Below, one piece after another: positions 50,866 to 61,401 of a stretch of 64,000 nucleotides of DNA. Within the stretch, counting starts at the first letter, position 1. Each line of letters begins with the position of its first letter. The stretch covers positions 620,001-684,000 of the forward strand of contig CANMAW010000002.1 of the NCBI GenBank assembly GCA_947495915.1. Reading direction: 5' to 3'. The notes under the pieces were generated by a model, which worked only from the letters and a program-made list of their open reading frames with translations, had not been told where the DNA came from and made no database searches. Made by a program: the position numbers and the translations under genes. This DNA is from Maribacter algarum (ex Lu et al. 2025) (nom. illeg.) (lineage in GTDB: Bacteria > Bacteroidota > Bacteroidia > Flavobacteriales > Flavobacteriaceae).

Positions 50866-52737
50866 TTACTCAACCATAGCAGAAAGCTCAAACCAACGTT
50901 CAGTTTTAGTTTCGATGCCATCATTTATCTCTTTTAAGCTTTTAGAAAGTTCTGCAATTTCATCACCAGATAAGTCACTAGAAATGAATTTCTGTTCAAT
51001 CTCTCCCTTTTTAAATTCTAGTTTTTGAATATCTTTCTCTAATTGCTTGTATTCTCGCTGCTCGGTATAGGAAAGTTTGTTGTTTTTTTCTTCGGATTTC
51101 CAGGTTTTTTTAGGGGCCTTAGTTTCCTTATTTTTCTCCTCACGTTCTTCTATTGCGGTACTGTCTTCATAGGTTCTAAAATCAGAATAATTCCCAGGGA
51201 AGTCTTCGATAACAGCATTACCTCTAAAAACAAATAAGTGATCAACAATCTTATCCATAAAATAACGATCGTGTGAAACCACAATTAAACATCCCGGAAA
51301 ATCTAACAAGAAACTCTCAAGAACATTTAAGGTGACAATATCTAAATCGTTGGTTGGCTCATCTAAAATTAAAAAATTCGGATTTTGAATTAATACCGTG
51401 CATAAGTACAATCGTTTTCGCTCGCCACCACTTAATTTGTCTACAAAATCGTACTGTTTTTTTCTATCAAACAAAAACCGCTCTAACAGCTGTTGTGCTG
51501 ATATTTGCCGCCCTTTCATTAAAGGAATGTAATCACCAAACTCACGAATTACATCGATAACTTTTTGACCCTCTTTAATTTTTATTCCTTTTTGAGTGTA
51601 GTACCCGAATTTTATAGTTTCGCCAACAACTACCTTACCAGCGTCGGGTTGGTCTTTTCCTGTTAGAATATTTAAAAAAGTAGATTTTCCGGTACCGTTT
51701 TTACCAATAATACCTATGCGTTCTCCTTTTAGAAAATTATATTCAAATTGATCAAGAATAGGTTTGCCAGGGTAAGATTTTGAAATTTTGTGAAGCTCTA
51801 GAATTTTACTTCCCATGCGCTGCATATTAATTTCAAGCTGAATTTCATGTTCTTTTCTGCGTTGACTAGCTTTCTCTTTAATGGTGTTGAAATCGTCAAT
51901 TCGTGACTTTGATTTCGTTGTTCTGGCTTTAGGTTGTTTTCGCATCCAACCTAATTCCTTCTTGTATAAAATTTTGGTTTTGTGGTGTTCTACAGCTTCT
52001 TGTTCAATACGTGCCTCTTTCTTTTCAAGGTAATACGAATAGTTACCTTTGTATGGGTAGAACTTGCCATTATCTAATTCTAATATTTCATTACAAACAC
52101 GCTCTAGAAAATAGCGATCATGCGTTACCATAAACAGCGTCATGTTTTCTTTCGCGAAATATTGCTCAAGCCATTCAATCATTTCTAAATCTAAGTGGTT
52201 GGTAGGCTCATCTAAGATTAGTAACTCTGGTTGGTTGATTAAAGCATTTGCTAAGGCTAATCGTTTCTTTTGTCCTCCCGAAAGAAGTCCTACTTTAACC
52301 GAAAGATCTTCTAGTTTAAGTTTAAAAAGAATTTGTTTGTACTGAGTCTCAAAATCCCATGCGTTGAACCGATCCATACCTTCGAAAGCAACTTGATAAG
52401 CATCAGCATCTTCAGGATTCGCCAAGGCTTTTTCGTAACTAGCAATCACCTGTAGTACTTCGTTGTCAGAGGCAAAAATGGTTTCTTCAATGGTCAATTC
52501 AGGATTCATGTCTGGTTCTTGTTCTAGAATTGATACACGAATACCCTTTCGGTAGTTAATTTGACCAGTATCGGGTGTGTCGGCGCCTGAAAGCATTTTT
52601 AAAATAGATGTTTTTCCAGTTCCATTTTTAGCAATTAAAGCAATTTTTTGATCTTTGTTAACTCCGAAAGATAAATTTTCAAAGAGTACAAGTTCACCAA
52701 ATGATTTTGATATATTTTCTACGGTAAGTAGGTTCAT
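50866..52737 (-). CDS. ABC-F family ATPase (Uup-like)
   Basis: The 623-residue soluble protein has two ABC cassettes and no membrane domain. Cassette 1 has Walker A AKNGTGKTS (about 35-43) and signature LSGGQKKRLALANAL. Cassette 2 has GKNGTGKST and LSGGERKRLYL. The linker between them is rich in basic residues (KARTTKSKSRIDDF), and a C-terminal coiled coil (about 535-620) resembles the Uup DNA-binding domain. ABC-F proteins act on ribosomes or nucleic acids. It follows DUF4105 by ten bases in the same direction. Confidence 0.93.
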   Translation of the reverse strand: MNLLTVENISKSFGELVLFENLSFGVNKDQKIALIAKNGTGKTSILKMLSGADTPDTGQINYRKGIRVSILEQEPDMNPELTIEETIFASDNEVLQVIASYEKALANPEDADAYQVAFEGMDRFNAWDFETQYKQILFKLKLEDLSVKVGLLSGGQKKRLALANALINQPELLILDEPTNHLDLEMIEWLEQYFAKENMTLFMVTHDRYFLERVCNEILELDNGKFYPYKGNYSYYLEKKEARIEQEAVEHHKTKILYKKELGWMRKQPKARTTKSKSRIDDFNTIKEKASQRRKEHEIQLEINMQRMGSKILELHKISKSYPGKPILDQFEYNFLKGERIGIIGKNGTGKSTFLNILTGKDQPDAGKVVVGETIKFGYYTQKGIKIKEGQKVIDVIREFGDYIPLMKGRQISAQQLLERFLFDRKKQYDFVDKLSGGERKRLYLCTVLIQNPNFLILDEPTNDLDIVTLNVLESFLLDFPGCLIVVSHDRYFMDKIVDHLFVFRGNAVIEDFPGNYSDFRTYEDSTAIEEREEKNKETKAPKKTWKSEEKNNKLSYTEQREYKQLEKDIQKLEFKKGEIEQKFISSDLSGDEIAELSKSLKEINDGIETKTERWFELSAMVE

Positions 52738-52747
52738 GAAAAGGTTT

Positions 52748-53932
52748 TTAAATTAGGTCTGCTTTAGTTTGCTTAAGGTGTTGAAATAAAAATAAATATC
52801 GTAGAGTTAATGCTAATAAGACAAAAACCAGCAGCGGTGAAAATATTTGAATTTTGAAAATCCAAAGTATGGCTATTATTCCAATAAAAATTAGAAGAAC
52901 CAACATGTATTTTGATAGCCATTGAGGTAGGTTTGTTTTTAATAATAAGAACGCTATGATAAGGTTCGGAGCCACCGCCCAAAAAATATTAAAATTAATT
53001 TTAGTTGATTGATGATCAGTACCAAACCACAAAAAGGCTATGAGTACACCCGCGATACCTGTGGTAAAAAAGAGTAAGAAATCAACCCACTTAGAACGCT
53101 TCTTTTTTCGATAGTCAAAATAGGTGTAAATGACTACTAAAAGTAGCAACAAAATCATAACAAATAAAGGTGATAAAAGAAATGAAGTTTCATTTGTTTT
53201 GGTAGTACTTTCTAATAGCATTTCTTCTTTGCTAATAAGCGGTTTTCCATCAATGGTAACATGTGAGAACTGTTGTTGAACATACGCTGGTAAAAATTGA
53301 TGTTCCCATGCTGTTGCTTTTCTGTCAATTACTGAGCCTAATGCCAAATCAATTCCAAAAGTTGCCCATGAATTGGTTTCTAAAGTTTCATGTATAAGTT
53401 GGCGAAAAGTAGAAGGCTCTTTAAGATAAGATGAATCAAAATTTAGACTTTTGCCAAATATTTGACTAAATACCTCTGGTATTTTAGTAGCACAATTATC
53501 AAATAAAAAGTCATATTTATAGTATCTATTTTCTTCCTTATAATTGTTTTGAAGAAATTTGAATAGTTTCGTTTTCTGATCGAAATTTAAATTTAGGGTT
53601 TGTTCGTACACCGATCTATTTTCATAGCGATAGCTATCAATAAAACTCGAAAACCGATGAGCAGTCATGCTATAATCTAACTTTCCGGTGGTAAATTTCG
53701 AATAGAATAACGGATCATTGAAATCAAAACCGCCATAGCCAAATACAAAATCTTTGTCAATAGCAGGGTCTTGAATGCGTATTGCTGTATGACCAAATTT
53801 TGAACTTAATTCATCGGCATTGCCAATGGTTAGTAAACTAACTTTTGATAAGGGCGATAGTTCAATAGATTGCGTAAAACCAAGAATTGAACAGAGAAAT
53901 ACTAATAAAAAAACAACTTTTTTGAGGCTCAT
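52748..53932 (-). CDS. DUF4105 family membrane protein
   Basis: The protein is 394 residues from ATG 53932 (MSLKKVVFLL). The frame is open nine codons further, but the shorter start gives a clean signal peptide ending LGFTQ. The periplasmic DUF4105 domain (about 25-250) includes KFGHTAIRIQD and YDFLFDNCATKIPEVF, the latter with a possibly catalytic Asn-Cys pair as in NlpC/P60-like families. Five or more membrane helices follow (about 258-385). Function unknown. It is divergent from pssA. Confidence 0.88.
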   Translation of the reverse strand: MSLKKVVFLLVFLCSILGFTQSIELSPLSKVSLLTIGNADELSSKFGHTAIRIQDPAIDKDFVFGYGGFDFNDPLFYSKFTTGKLDYSMTAHRFSSFIDSYRYENRSVYEQTLNLNFDQKTKLFKFLQNNYKEENRYYKYDFLFDNCATKIPEVFSQIFGKSLNFDSSYLKEPSTFRQLIHETLETNSWATFGIDLALGSVIDRKATAWEHQFLPAYVQQQFSHVTIDGKPLISKEEMLLESTTKTNETSFLLSPLFVMILLLLLVVIYTYFDYRKKKRSKWVDFLLFFTTGIAGVLIAFLWFGTDHQSTKINFNIFWAVAPNLIIAFLLLKTNLPQWLSKYMLVLLIFIGIIAILWIFKIQIFSPLLVFVLLALTLRYLFLFQHLKQTKADLI

Positions 53933-54027
53933 AAGCTTTTGCGCTATTCTGATTTGCAAATATCTGAATAATAATGGACAAAAGGGAATCAGTTAAAATT
54001 GTATTATTTTTACCCAAATGCCAATCA

Positions 54028-54777
54028 ATGAAAAAACATATACCTAACCTCATTACTTTACTCAATGTTTTCTGTGGATCAATCGCTGCAGTCTTCGCCG
54101 TATTGAATCAATTAGAACTCGCAGCTGTTTTTGTTTTTTTAGGAATCATATTTGATTTTTTTGATGGATTTGCGGCAAGAATTTTAGACGTAAAAAGTGA
54201 ATTAGGACTTCAATTAGATTCTTTAGCAGATATGATTACTAGCGGTCTTGTACCGGGTATTGTCATGTTTCAACTTTTAGCCATGTCAATGTCTGGTGGG
54301 TGGAATATTGATTTTTCTCCAGAGATGTCAGGTGCTCATGTATGGCGTGCATTTTCAGGTTCGCTTTTACCGTTTACTGGCTTTTTAATAACGATGGCTT
54401 CAGCATATCGATTGGCAAAATTCAATATTGATGAGAACCAAACATCTTCATTTATAGGACTGCCAACGCCAGCAAATGCACTTTTAATTTTGTCTTTACC
54501 ATTAATTCTATTGAATCAGAATAGTGATTTTTTAAACGAACTTATTTTGAATCAATGGTTTTTAATAGGAGTAACAATTTTAAGTGCTTTCCTCTTAAAT
54601 GCAAATATTGAATTATTTGCCTTAAAATTTAAGAATTGGGGCTTTCAAGATAATGCACTGCGCTATATATTTATCATTATTAGTTTGGCACTTTTAATTA
54701 CCATGAAGTTTTTGGCTATACCAATCATTATTGCCTTTTATATTCTAAGTTCTATGTTAAGTAATCTTTCTAAGTAA
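54028..54777 (+). CDS. pssA: CDP-diacylglycerol-serine O-phosphatidyltransferase
   Basis: PssA makes phosphatidylserine, the precursor of phosphatidylethanolamine. The protein has 249 residues from ATG 54028 (MKKHIPNLITLLN); the longer frame to 53974 is unlikely. The CDP-alcohol phosphotransferase motif (DG-x2-AR-x8-G-x3-D-x3-D) is complete, running from DFFDGFAAR to LQLDSLAD. It has about seven to eight membrane helices. The short hydrophobic N-terminus and LITLLNVFCG stretch match the serine subgroup. DinB follows with a one-base overlap. Confidence 0.93.
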   Translation: MKKHIPNLITLLNVFCGSIAAVFAVLNQLELAAVFVFLGIIFDFFDGFAARILDVKSELGLQLDSLADMITSGLVPGIVMFQLLAMSMSGGWNIDFSPEMSGAHVWRAFSGSLLPFTGFLITMASAYRLAKFNIDENQTSSFIGLPTPANALLILSLPLILLNQNSDFLNELILNQWFLIGVTILSAFLLNANIELFALKFKNWGFQDNALRYIFIIISLALLITMKFLAIPIIIAFYILSSMLSNLSK

Positions 54778-55307
54778 TGAATGCAATAGAAGTCTTGGTA
54801 GAACAAACTAAAGAAGCTCATGTTTGGACTAATAAATTAATTGATAGCGTGCCCATGAAGCGTTGGGAGGATACTCCTTCGAACCTAGATACTAATATAA
54901 GTTGGCAGGTAGGACATTTAGTAATAAGTGAATTTTATCATGCAATTTTAGTAGTAACTGGTTTTGATGCTGAAATCACCCAAAAAATTAATTTGAAATC
55001 TTATACAGAGCAGTTTGGTTATGAATCTAACCCTCTTCAAATTGTAGGTAGTTCTAACCCTAAAGAACTTAAAGAGCACCTTTTATTTATGCAGCATAAG
55101 GTTATTGTCAACATTAAATCTCTTTCTTTATTAGATTTAAACAAAGCTGTAGAAGAGCCTACCAAACGAAAACATCCCGTGGCAAAGACTAAATTTGACG
55201 CAATATCATGGAATATTAAACACACCATGTGGCATTGTGGTCAAATCGCCTGTATTAAAAGATTGATTCATGGTGGATTTGATTTCGGATTGACCAATCG
55301 GAATTAG
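54777..55307 (+). CDS. DinB family protein
   Basis: The 176-residue protein is a four-helix DinB/YfiT-like metal-binding fold. Candidate metal His residues are in WQVGHLVISEFYHA and NIKHTMWHCGQI, matching the usual three-His site. DinB-like proteins include bacillithiol- or other thiol-dependent transferases. The start overlaps the pssA stop by one base (TAATG). Lgt follows after 16 bases, so the three are probably co-transcribed. Function not assignable. Confidence 0.88.
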   Translation: MNAIEVLVEQTKEAHVWTNKLIDSVPMKRWEDTPSNLDTNISWQVGHLVISEFYHAILVVTGFDAEITQKINLKSYTEQFGYESNPLQIVGSSNPKELKEHLLFMQHKVIVNIKSLSLLDLNKAVEEPTKRKHPVAKTKFDAISWNIKHTMWHCGQIACIKRLIHGGFDFGLTNRN

Positions 55308-55323
55308 TACCTTAGCTTTCAAT

Positions 55324-56163
55324 ATGAAAAATAATATTATACATTGGAATGTAGACCCAGAGATTTTTTGGATTACTGATTCCTTTCCGCTCAAATATTA
55401 CGGTTTATTTTGGATAACTGGTTTAGTTCTAGCTTATCTGGTGGTTCAGAGAATTTACAAAAAGGAAGGAGTTCCTTTAGAGAATTTAGAACAGCTTACA
55501 ATGTATATTTTTGTTGGAGCCATTTTAGGAGCTCGTTTAGGGCATTGTTTGTTTTATGATCCTGAGTATTTTTTGAGTCGCCCTTTAGAAATATTATTGC
55601 CAATTAAAGAAGTAAATGGGGCGTATAAATTTATCGGATTTCAAGGTTTAGCCAGCCACGGAGGAACCTTAGGTGTAATTATTGGCATTTTCTTGTATTG
55701 GCGTAAAACAAAAACCAATGTTCTTTGGGTATTAGATCGGGTGGCTATAGGTGCTGGAATTACAGCAGCATTTATTCGTTTAGGTAATTTGATGAATTCA
55801 GAAATTTACGGAAAGCCTACTGATGGTACCTGGGGTTTTGTTTTTGAACGCGATGATATGATTCCTCGGCATCCTACGCAGTTGTATGAGGCAATATCAT
55901 ATCTACTAATTTTTGGCCTATTATATTATTTATATCGATCAAAACGAATTGAAAATAGACCTGGGTTTTTCGTGGGTATCTTTTTAATTTTATTATTCAC
56001 AGCGCGTTTTTTTATTGAATTTTTTAAAGAAAATCAGGTGGCTTTTGAAGATGGAATGTCTTTAAATATGGGACAATGGTTAAGTGTGCCATTTGTAATT
56101 GTCGGACTACTTCTTGTTCTTTGGAAAGATAATCCGCTTGCTAAAATCTCCATAAAAAAATAA
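55324..56163 (+). CDS. lgt: Prolipoprotein diacylglyceryl transferase
   Basis: Lgt attaches diacylglycerol from phosphatidylglycerol to the lipobox Cys of prolipoproteins. The 279-residue inner-membrane protein has about seven helices. The conserved ASHGGTLGVIIG (with the essential His), the IRLGNLMNSEIYGKPT signature and PRHPTQLYEA are all present. The many lipoproteins in this window (GH20, SMP-30, MsrA, TesA, the malectin protein) would be its substrates. Confidence 0.97.
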   Translation: MKNNIIHWNVDPEIFWITDSFPLKYYGLFWITGLVLAYLVVQRIYKKEGVPLENLEQLTMYIFVGAILGARLGHCLFYDPEYFLSRPLEILLPIKEVNGAYKFIGFQGLASHGGTLGVIIGIFLYWRKTKTNVLWVLDRVAIGAGITAAFIRLGNLMNSEIYGKPTDGTWGFVFERDDMIPRHPTQLYEAISYLLIFGLLYYLYRSKRIENRPGFFVGIFLILLFTARFFIEFFKENQVAFEDGMSLNMGQWLSVPFVIVGLLLVLWKDNPLAKISIKK

Positions 56164-56314
56164 CATTCAAAAAAACCTGATTACTCTGGTTGTGATTTTG
56201 TGAGTTATTTTATACCTGTCATCGGTACGTAGTTTAAATTTTGGTTGAAGGAAAACTAACGGTAGTATTATAGCTGATTTTTTGCCTATAGGTTTAACAA
56301 TTTATTTTTAGCCA

Positions 56315-58729
56315 ATGAAACTGTGGTCACTAAATGTGCAGTTAATTGCTTGTTTGTTTTCAAGTATCTTTTTTCTAAACGCTCAGAATTTGAGCATCAG
56401 TAAAAAGGTGAAGCCTGCATTTCAAAAATATTATGGCTTACCAAGAGCTTCCCTCTTTTTACATCTAAATAAAGATGTTTTTGTAAAAGGAGAATTTCTT
56501 TGGTTTAAGGGTTATTTATATAATCGTTTGCAAGCTAAACCTTTTGATGAACCTGTTAATTTGTATGTAGGTATTTATGATAAAAAGGGAAATCAAATCA
56601 AGAAAAAGCTTTTTATTAGTAAAAATGGACTATCTCAAGGTCAAATTAAAATCGATTCCACTTTAAAAGAAGGTACATATTTTTTAAAAGCCAACACCAG
56701 TTGGATGCGTAATTTTAAAGAGGATGATTCATTCATTCAGCAGTTTAATGTTTTAGGTCAATCTGCCAAGATTGAAAGCAAATCTTTAGACAGGGCTTAT
56801 GATATTCAGTTCTTGCCAGAGGGAGGGCATTGGATTACTAATGTTCAGTCTGTTTTAGGAATAAAAGCTATTAATGAAGCGGGGCAGTCAATTCCGTTTC
56901 TAAAGGGGGTAATTCGAAATCAAATAGGGGAGGAAGTAGCAAATTTTTCAACAAATCAGTTTGGATTGTCAAAAGTAACTATCGAGCCAGTTAAAGGAGA
57001 TTTATACTGGGCGCATTTTGTTGGGCCCAATGGTACTACTGAGAAAGTTAGTCTGCCAAAAGCAAAAGAACACGGGCTTACACTATCAGTTAAATCAATT
57101 GACCAAAATAAGGTAATGATTTTGGTAGGTACCAACGAGATAACCAAAACAAAAATTGGTACTAAGCCTTTCGCTATTTTATTACACCGCGATGGACTTT
57201 TAAAAAATTTAGAGGTAAAGTTCAATAAGGGAGAGGTGTATGTATCACATATTTTAAGTAAAAAGGAATTTCATAGCGGTATTAATATTATTACATTAAT
57301 TGACAATTTAGGCCAGCCAATTGCAGAACGCTTATTTTTTAATTTTGAAGCAATTACAAATGACTCTGTTACAACTGAACTTAGCCACACCACTAAAGAT
57401 TCGCTCTCGTTCAAAATTTTTACCAGTACAAAGAGTTTACCGACTTCATTAAGTGTTTCGGTATTGCCTGCCGAAACAAAAGCCTATCAGAGCGATTTTA
57501 GTATTAAAAGTTCACTTTTAGTGAAACCATATTTAAAAGGTTTTGTTGAAAATTTAAGGTATTACTTTGAAGATCAATCATCGTTAAAACATGCTGAATT
57601 TGATTTGTTATTATTAACTCAAGGATGGTCAAAATATGAGTGGAACAATATCTATAATCACCCTCCCATAAAGAAGTATCATTTTCGAACTGGGGTAGAT
57701 GTATTAGCCAAAGTGAATAAGAAAATACCAAAAAACAGCCAGCTCTTACTTTATGGTAGTGATAAAGCAAATCCGCAAATTGTTTCTATCAATGAAGAAA
57801 CCCAAGGTTTTAAATTAGATAATTATTATGTGGAAGAAGAAGAAGAACTTCAATTCACGATTCTTGATAAAAGAGGACGATTGACATTACCATATTTGTA
57901 TTTACGTACTGACAATGGGTCGACAATGGATAATATGTATTATTTGCCCTCGAATAGTTTTGAACTTTTCAAGGCTCCAATTTACAATTCAGAAACTATT
58001 AGTGACTTTCAAATTTCAAATGATGTTATTGAGCTTGATGAGGTGGTCGTCAGTGATAAGTCTTTACCGGCTACTGTAACAACGCCAATGATACCAGAAT
58101 ACAAACTCAAGAAAATGACAGAGCATACTGAGCGTTTATTTCCAAATCTTATTGATCTCATTCGTTCTAATGGTTTTAATGTATGGGAAGTGCCAAATCA
58201 GGGCTATGATCGTATAAGAATTTCAACAAAAAGGCCGATGGCCTTTTCATTAGAACAACCAGCTCCTATTCTTTATGTTAATGACATTCGTTATTCTGAT
58301 TTAAATATTCTCCAAGATTTTAGAAGTTCTCAAATAGAGAGTTACTTTATAGATCGATCTGGTTTCGGTGAGGCTGGTGGCGGAGGTGGTGTTATTCGCG
58401 TATATACTCGTAAAGAAGGAGATGTTGGTGCTGCAAGTTTAAAAAAAACCAAAAAGAAAGATCGTTTTTATTTGTATAGAGTGTCAGGTGGTTTTACTCC
58501 TGTTAAAAGTTACTACATGCCTAAATACAAAAATGTTACAGATGAATCTTTTAAATATTTCGGAAGTATTCATTGGGTTCCGAACCTTGTTGTAGATAAA
58601 ACTGGTCAAGTGAAATTTAGCATTCCAAATATAGGTGTCAATAACCTAGTATTTTTCATTGAAGGTATGAATGAAGATGGTTCTCTTTTTTCAAGCAAGC
58701 AAGAAGTCGGTATCTCTAGTAATGAATAA
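56315..58729 (+). CDS. Large secreted protein with MG2-like and TonB-plug-like regions
   Basis: The 804-residue protein has a signal peptide (about 1-23, FFLNAQN). An N-terminal macroglobulin-type beta domain (about 35-150, with FLHLNKDVFVKGEFLWFKGY) resembles MG2 of alpha-2-macroglobulin-like proteins. A late region (about 575-710, ending GGGGGVIRVYTRKEG) resembles a TonB-receptor plug. The extreme C-terminus has another beta domain. There is no outer-membrane barrel. Similar proteins are common in Bacteroidota and of unknown role, perhaps in outer-membrane assembly or transport. It is convergent with lptB, three bases apart. Confidence 0.8.
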   Translation: MKLWSLNVQLIACLFSSIFFLNAQNLSISKKVKPAFQKYYGLPRASLFLHLNKDVFVKGEFLWFKGYLYNRLQAKPFDEPVNLYVGIYDKKGNQIKKKLFISKNGLSQGQIKIDSTLKEGTYFLKANTSWMRNFKEDDSFIQQFNVLGQSAKIESKSLDRAYDIQFLPEGGHWITNVQSVLGIKAINEAGQSIPFLKGVIRNQIGEEVANFSTNQFGLSKVTIEPVKGDLYWAHFVGPNGTTEKVSLPKAKEHGLTLSVKSIDQNKVMILVGTNEITKTKIGTKPFAILLHRDGLLKNLEVKFNKGEVYVSHILSKKEFHSGINIITLIDNLGQPIAERLFFNFEAITNDSVTTELSHTTKDSLSFKIFTSTKSLPTSLSVSVLPAETKAYQSDFSIKSSLLVKPYLKGFVENLRYYFEDQSSLKHAEFDLLLLTQGWSKYEWNNIYNHPPIKKYHFRTGVDVLAKVNKKIPKNSQLLLYGSDKANPQIVSINEETQGFKLDNYYVEEEEELQFTILDKRGRLTLPYLYLRTDNGSTMDNMYYLPSNSFELFKAPIYNSETISDFQISNDVIELDEVVVSDKSLPATVTTPMIPEYKLKKMTEHTERLFPNLIDLIRSNGFNVWEVPNQGYDRIRISTKRPMAFSLEQPAPILYVNDIRYSDLNILQDFRSSQIESYFIDRSGFGEAGGGGGVIRVYTRKEGDVGAASLKKTKKKDRFYLYRVSGGFTPVKSYYMPKYKNVTDESFKYFGSIHWVPNLVVDKTGQVKFSIPNIGVNNLVFFIEGMNEDGSLFSSKQEVGISSNE

Positions 58730-58732
58730 GTC

Positions 58733-59473
58733 CTAAAAATCAAGTTTTTTACGGCGTAATTCAAAATTCTGCCCTAAGTAAACTTTACGCACCATTTCAT
58801 CAGCAGCCAAATCTTCAGGATGCCCTGATTTTAAAATGCCACCCTCAAACATCAGATAAGATCGCTCGGTAATGGCTAAGGTTTCTTGTACGTTATGATC
58901 GGTAATAAGAATGCCAATATTTTTGTCTTTTAATTGTGCTACAATGCGCTGAATATCTTCTACAGCAACAGGGTCAACACCGGCAAAGGGTTCATCTAAC
59001 AAGATAAATTTAGGGTCAGTTGCTAATGCTCTTGCGATTTCAGTTCTTCTTCGCTCACCCCCTGATAATAAATCACCACGATTTTTTCGAATATGTCCCA
59101 AACTAAACTCATCAATCAGAGATTCCATCTTCATCTCTTGTTCTTTCTTGCTGAGCTTCGTCAACTGAAGCACGCTCATAATGTTTTTCTCAATACTCAA
59201 TTTGCGAAAAACGGAAGCTTCTTGAGCTAAATAACCAATGCCATTTTGAGCTCTTTTATACATCGGAAAGTTAGTGATCTCTTTATTATCTAAATAAATA
59301 CTACCGCCATTTGGTTTTACCAGACCTACTATCATATAAAAAGAAGTGGTTTTACCTGCACCATTGGGGCCAAGTAAACCTACAATTTCGCCTTGGTTAA
59401 CTTCCAAAGAAATACCTTTTACAACTTTACGACCTCTATAGGCCTTCATTATGTTCTCTGCTCTAAGCTTCAT
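58733..59473 (-). CDS. lptB: LPS export ABC transporter ATP-binding protein
   Basis: LptB powers LPS extraction from the inner membrane with LptFG. The 246-residue ATPase has Walker [10 protein letters not shown] (about 35-43), signature [15 protein letters not shown], Walker [14 protein letters not shown] and the switch His in ITDHNVQET. Length and motifs match LptB, not a generic ABC ATPase. It is the last gene of kdsD-tatC-lptB, with 52 bases after tatC. Confidence 0.95.
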   Translation of the reverse strand: MKLRAENIMKAYRGRKVVKGISLEVNQGEIVGLLGPNGAGKTTSFYMIVGLVKPNGGSIYLDNKEITNFPMYKRAQNGIGYLAQEASVFRKLSIEKNIMSVLQLTKLSKKEQEMKMESLIDEFSLGHIRKNRGDLLSGGERRRTEIARALATDPKFILLDEPFAGVDPVAVEDIQRIVAQLKDKNIGILITDHNVQETLAITERSYLMFEGGILKSGHPEDLAADEMVRKVYLGQNFELRRKKLDF

Positions 59474-59525
59474 TCTTTCAAATCTAAAACATATAATTTT
59501 CGTTCAGAGAACAATGCTCTAATTT

Positions 59526-60380
59526 TTAACTTTTTTTGGCACGTTCAGCGGCCAATTTAGCCTCAGCTTTCGCTTGTCTTTTTAATACGCGTTTTGAGAT
59601 AAAAATGCTTATCTGATATAATATTAAAATTGGAAAAGCAACCACCACTTGACTGGCAATGTCTGGAGGAGTTATAACCGCGGCTAAAATTAATACTACT
59701 ACAAGTGAAATTTTTCTATACTTTCTAAGTATTTCAGGTGTTACCAATCCAACCTTTGTCAGAAAATAAACAATGATGGGTAATTCAAATATTAAGCCAC
59801 AAGCAATTACAGATGTTCTAACTGTGGCTACATAAGAAGACAAATCAAATTCGTTGGTTACCTCTTGACTGACCTTAAAAGTTCCTAAAAAGTTGATAGA
59901 TAAAGGGGCTACAACATAATAGCCGAATAAAGCACCACAGAAAAAAAGTAAAGATGCAGTGAATATAAATCCTTTAGAATGTTTTCTTTCGTTCGCATGA
60001 AGACCCGGACTGATAAACTTCCACATTTCATATAACAAATATGGAAAACCGAGAATAAAACCAACCCAAATTGAGGTCCAAATATAGGCTGAGAATTGGC
60101 CAGCCATTAAACGACTTTGAATGGTAAACGGAAGTTCATCGGCACAAAAATCAGATTCAATACCTAGAAAAGTACCGATTTTACAGAAAAACTTATAAGT
60201 CGGAAAATCCATGTTTTTCGGACCGAAAAGCACCGTGTCAAAAATGAATTCTCTCATTAAAAGTGCTACACTCGCAATAATAACAACGGCAAGTGTTGCG
60301 CGAATTAGGTGCCATCTTAATTCTTCAAGATGGTCTAAAAAAGACATTTCATCAGGATTCTTCTGTGCTGTTTTTGCCAT
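59526..60380 (-). CDS. tatC: Twin-arginine translocase subunit TatC
   Basis: TatC recognises twin-arginine signal peptides and forms the folded-protein translocase with TatA. The 284-residue protein has six membrane helices. The N-terminal FLDHLEELRWHLIRA is the family signature, and an insertion in the first periplasmic loop (about 50-85) with CKIGTFLGIESDFC is typical of Bacteroidota. A basic, Ala-rich C-terminus follows. The start overlaps the kdsD stop (TAATG). A Tat-type substrate lies at 11.3-12.2 kb. Confidence 0.97.
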   Translation of the reverse strand: MAKTAQKNPDEMSFLDHLEELRWHLIRATLAVVIIASVALLMREFIFDTVLFGPKNMDFPTYKFFCKIGTFLGIESDFCADELPFTIQSRLMAGQFSAYIWTSIWVGFILGFPYLLYEMWKFISPGLHANERKHSKGFIFTASLLFFCGALFGYYVVAPLSINFLGTFKVSQEVTNEFDLSSYVATVRTSVIACGLIFELPIIVYFLTKVGLVTPEILRKYRKISLVVVLILAAVITPPDIASQVVVAFPILILYQISIFISKRVLKRQAKAEAKLAAERAKKS

Positions 60381-61345
60381 TACAAAATACCTTCATTAAT
60401 TAGGTTGTGCAAATGTACAATACCTACATATTTATTTCCGTCAACTGCTAATAATTGTGAAATTCCATTTTCTTGCATAAGTTCTAAGGCCTTTATTGCA
60501 AGAACATCAATTTGAATTGTTTTTGGATTGGTGCTCATTACATCTTGAGCTTTTAATCCAGAAAAATCATCATATTTATTTAGCATTCTGCGAATATCTC
60601 CATCGGTAACAACACCTACTATTTTGCCATTTTCAGTAACCGCTGAAACCCCAAGCATTTTTTCCGATATTTCAACAATTACATTTTTAATATCGGTATG
60701 CGCATCGACCTCTGGTTTTTGGTTATTAGTGGCAATATCGGCCACAGTTAGATATAACCTTTTGCCTAATGACCCGCCAGGGTGATATTTAGCAAAATCG
60801 TTACTGCTAAAACCCTTAAGATCTAATAAACAAATGGCAAGGGCATCGCCCATAACTAATTGTGCAGTAGTACTTGTGGTAGGGGCTAAATTATTTGGGC
60901 AAGCTTCTTTTTGAACAAAAGTATTTAAAACGAAATCTGCTTGCTGACCAAGAAAAGAATCAATATTTCCAGTCATTCCAATAAGTTTGTTTTTGCCTCG
61001 TTTTATTAGTGGTACAAGCATTTTAATTTCTGGAGTGCTACCACTTTTCGAAATGCAAATAACCACATCATTTTCTTGAATAGTACCGAGATCTCCGTGA
61101 ATAGCATCTGCAGCATGCATAAAAATGGCAGGGGTGCCTGTAGAGTTAAACGTAGCTACAATTTTTGCCGCTATAATTGCACTCTTGCCTACACCAGTAA
61201 TGATCACTCTTCCTTTAGAAGCAATGATACAAGATACTGAATGCACAAAATCATCGTTTAAAAGCGTATTCAGATTGCGAATTGCATCACTTTCTGATAG
61301 TATAGTTTTCTTTGCTAAATCAAGAATAGCTTTAGTGTTGCTCAA
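60380..61345 (-). CDS. kdsD: Arabinose-5-phosphate isomerase (KpsF/GutQ family)
   Basis: KdsD converts ribulose-5-phosphate to arabinose-5-phosphate, the first step of KDO synthesis for LPS. The 321-residue protein has a SIS domain (about 35-170, with GVGKSAIIA and ISKSGSTPE) and two CBS domains (about 200-320). It is the first gene in a coupled set with tatC and lptB. A perfect TAnnTTTG box on the minus strand lies 57 bases upstream. Confidence 0.95.
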   Translation of the reverse strand: MSNTKAILDLAKKTILSESDAIRNLNTLLNDDFVHSVSCIIASKGRVIITGVGKSAIIAAKIVATFNSTGTPAIFMHAADAIHGDLGTIQENDVVICISKSGSTPEIKMLVPLIKRGKNKLIGMTGNIDSFLGQQADFVLNTFVQKEACPNNLAPTTSTTAQLVMGDALAICLLDLKGFSSNDFAKYHPGGSLGKRLYLTVADIATNNQKPEVDAHTDIKNVIVEISEKMLGVSAVTENGKIVGVVTDGDIRRMLNKYDDFSGLKAQDVMSTNPKTIQIDVLAIKALELMQENGISQLLAVDGNKYVGIVHLHNLINEGIL

Positions 61346-61401
61346 GGTATGTTTTGAATTTTCAGTTGAATTCTATTAAGAATGTCTTATATTTAAGATT
61401 A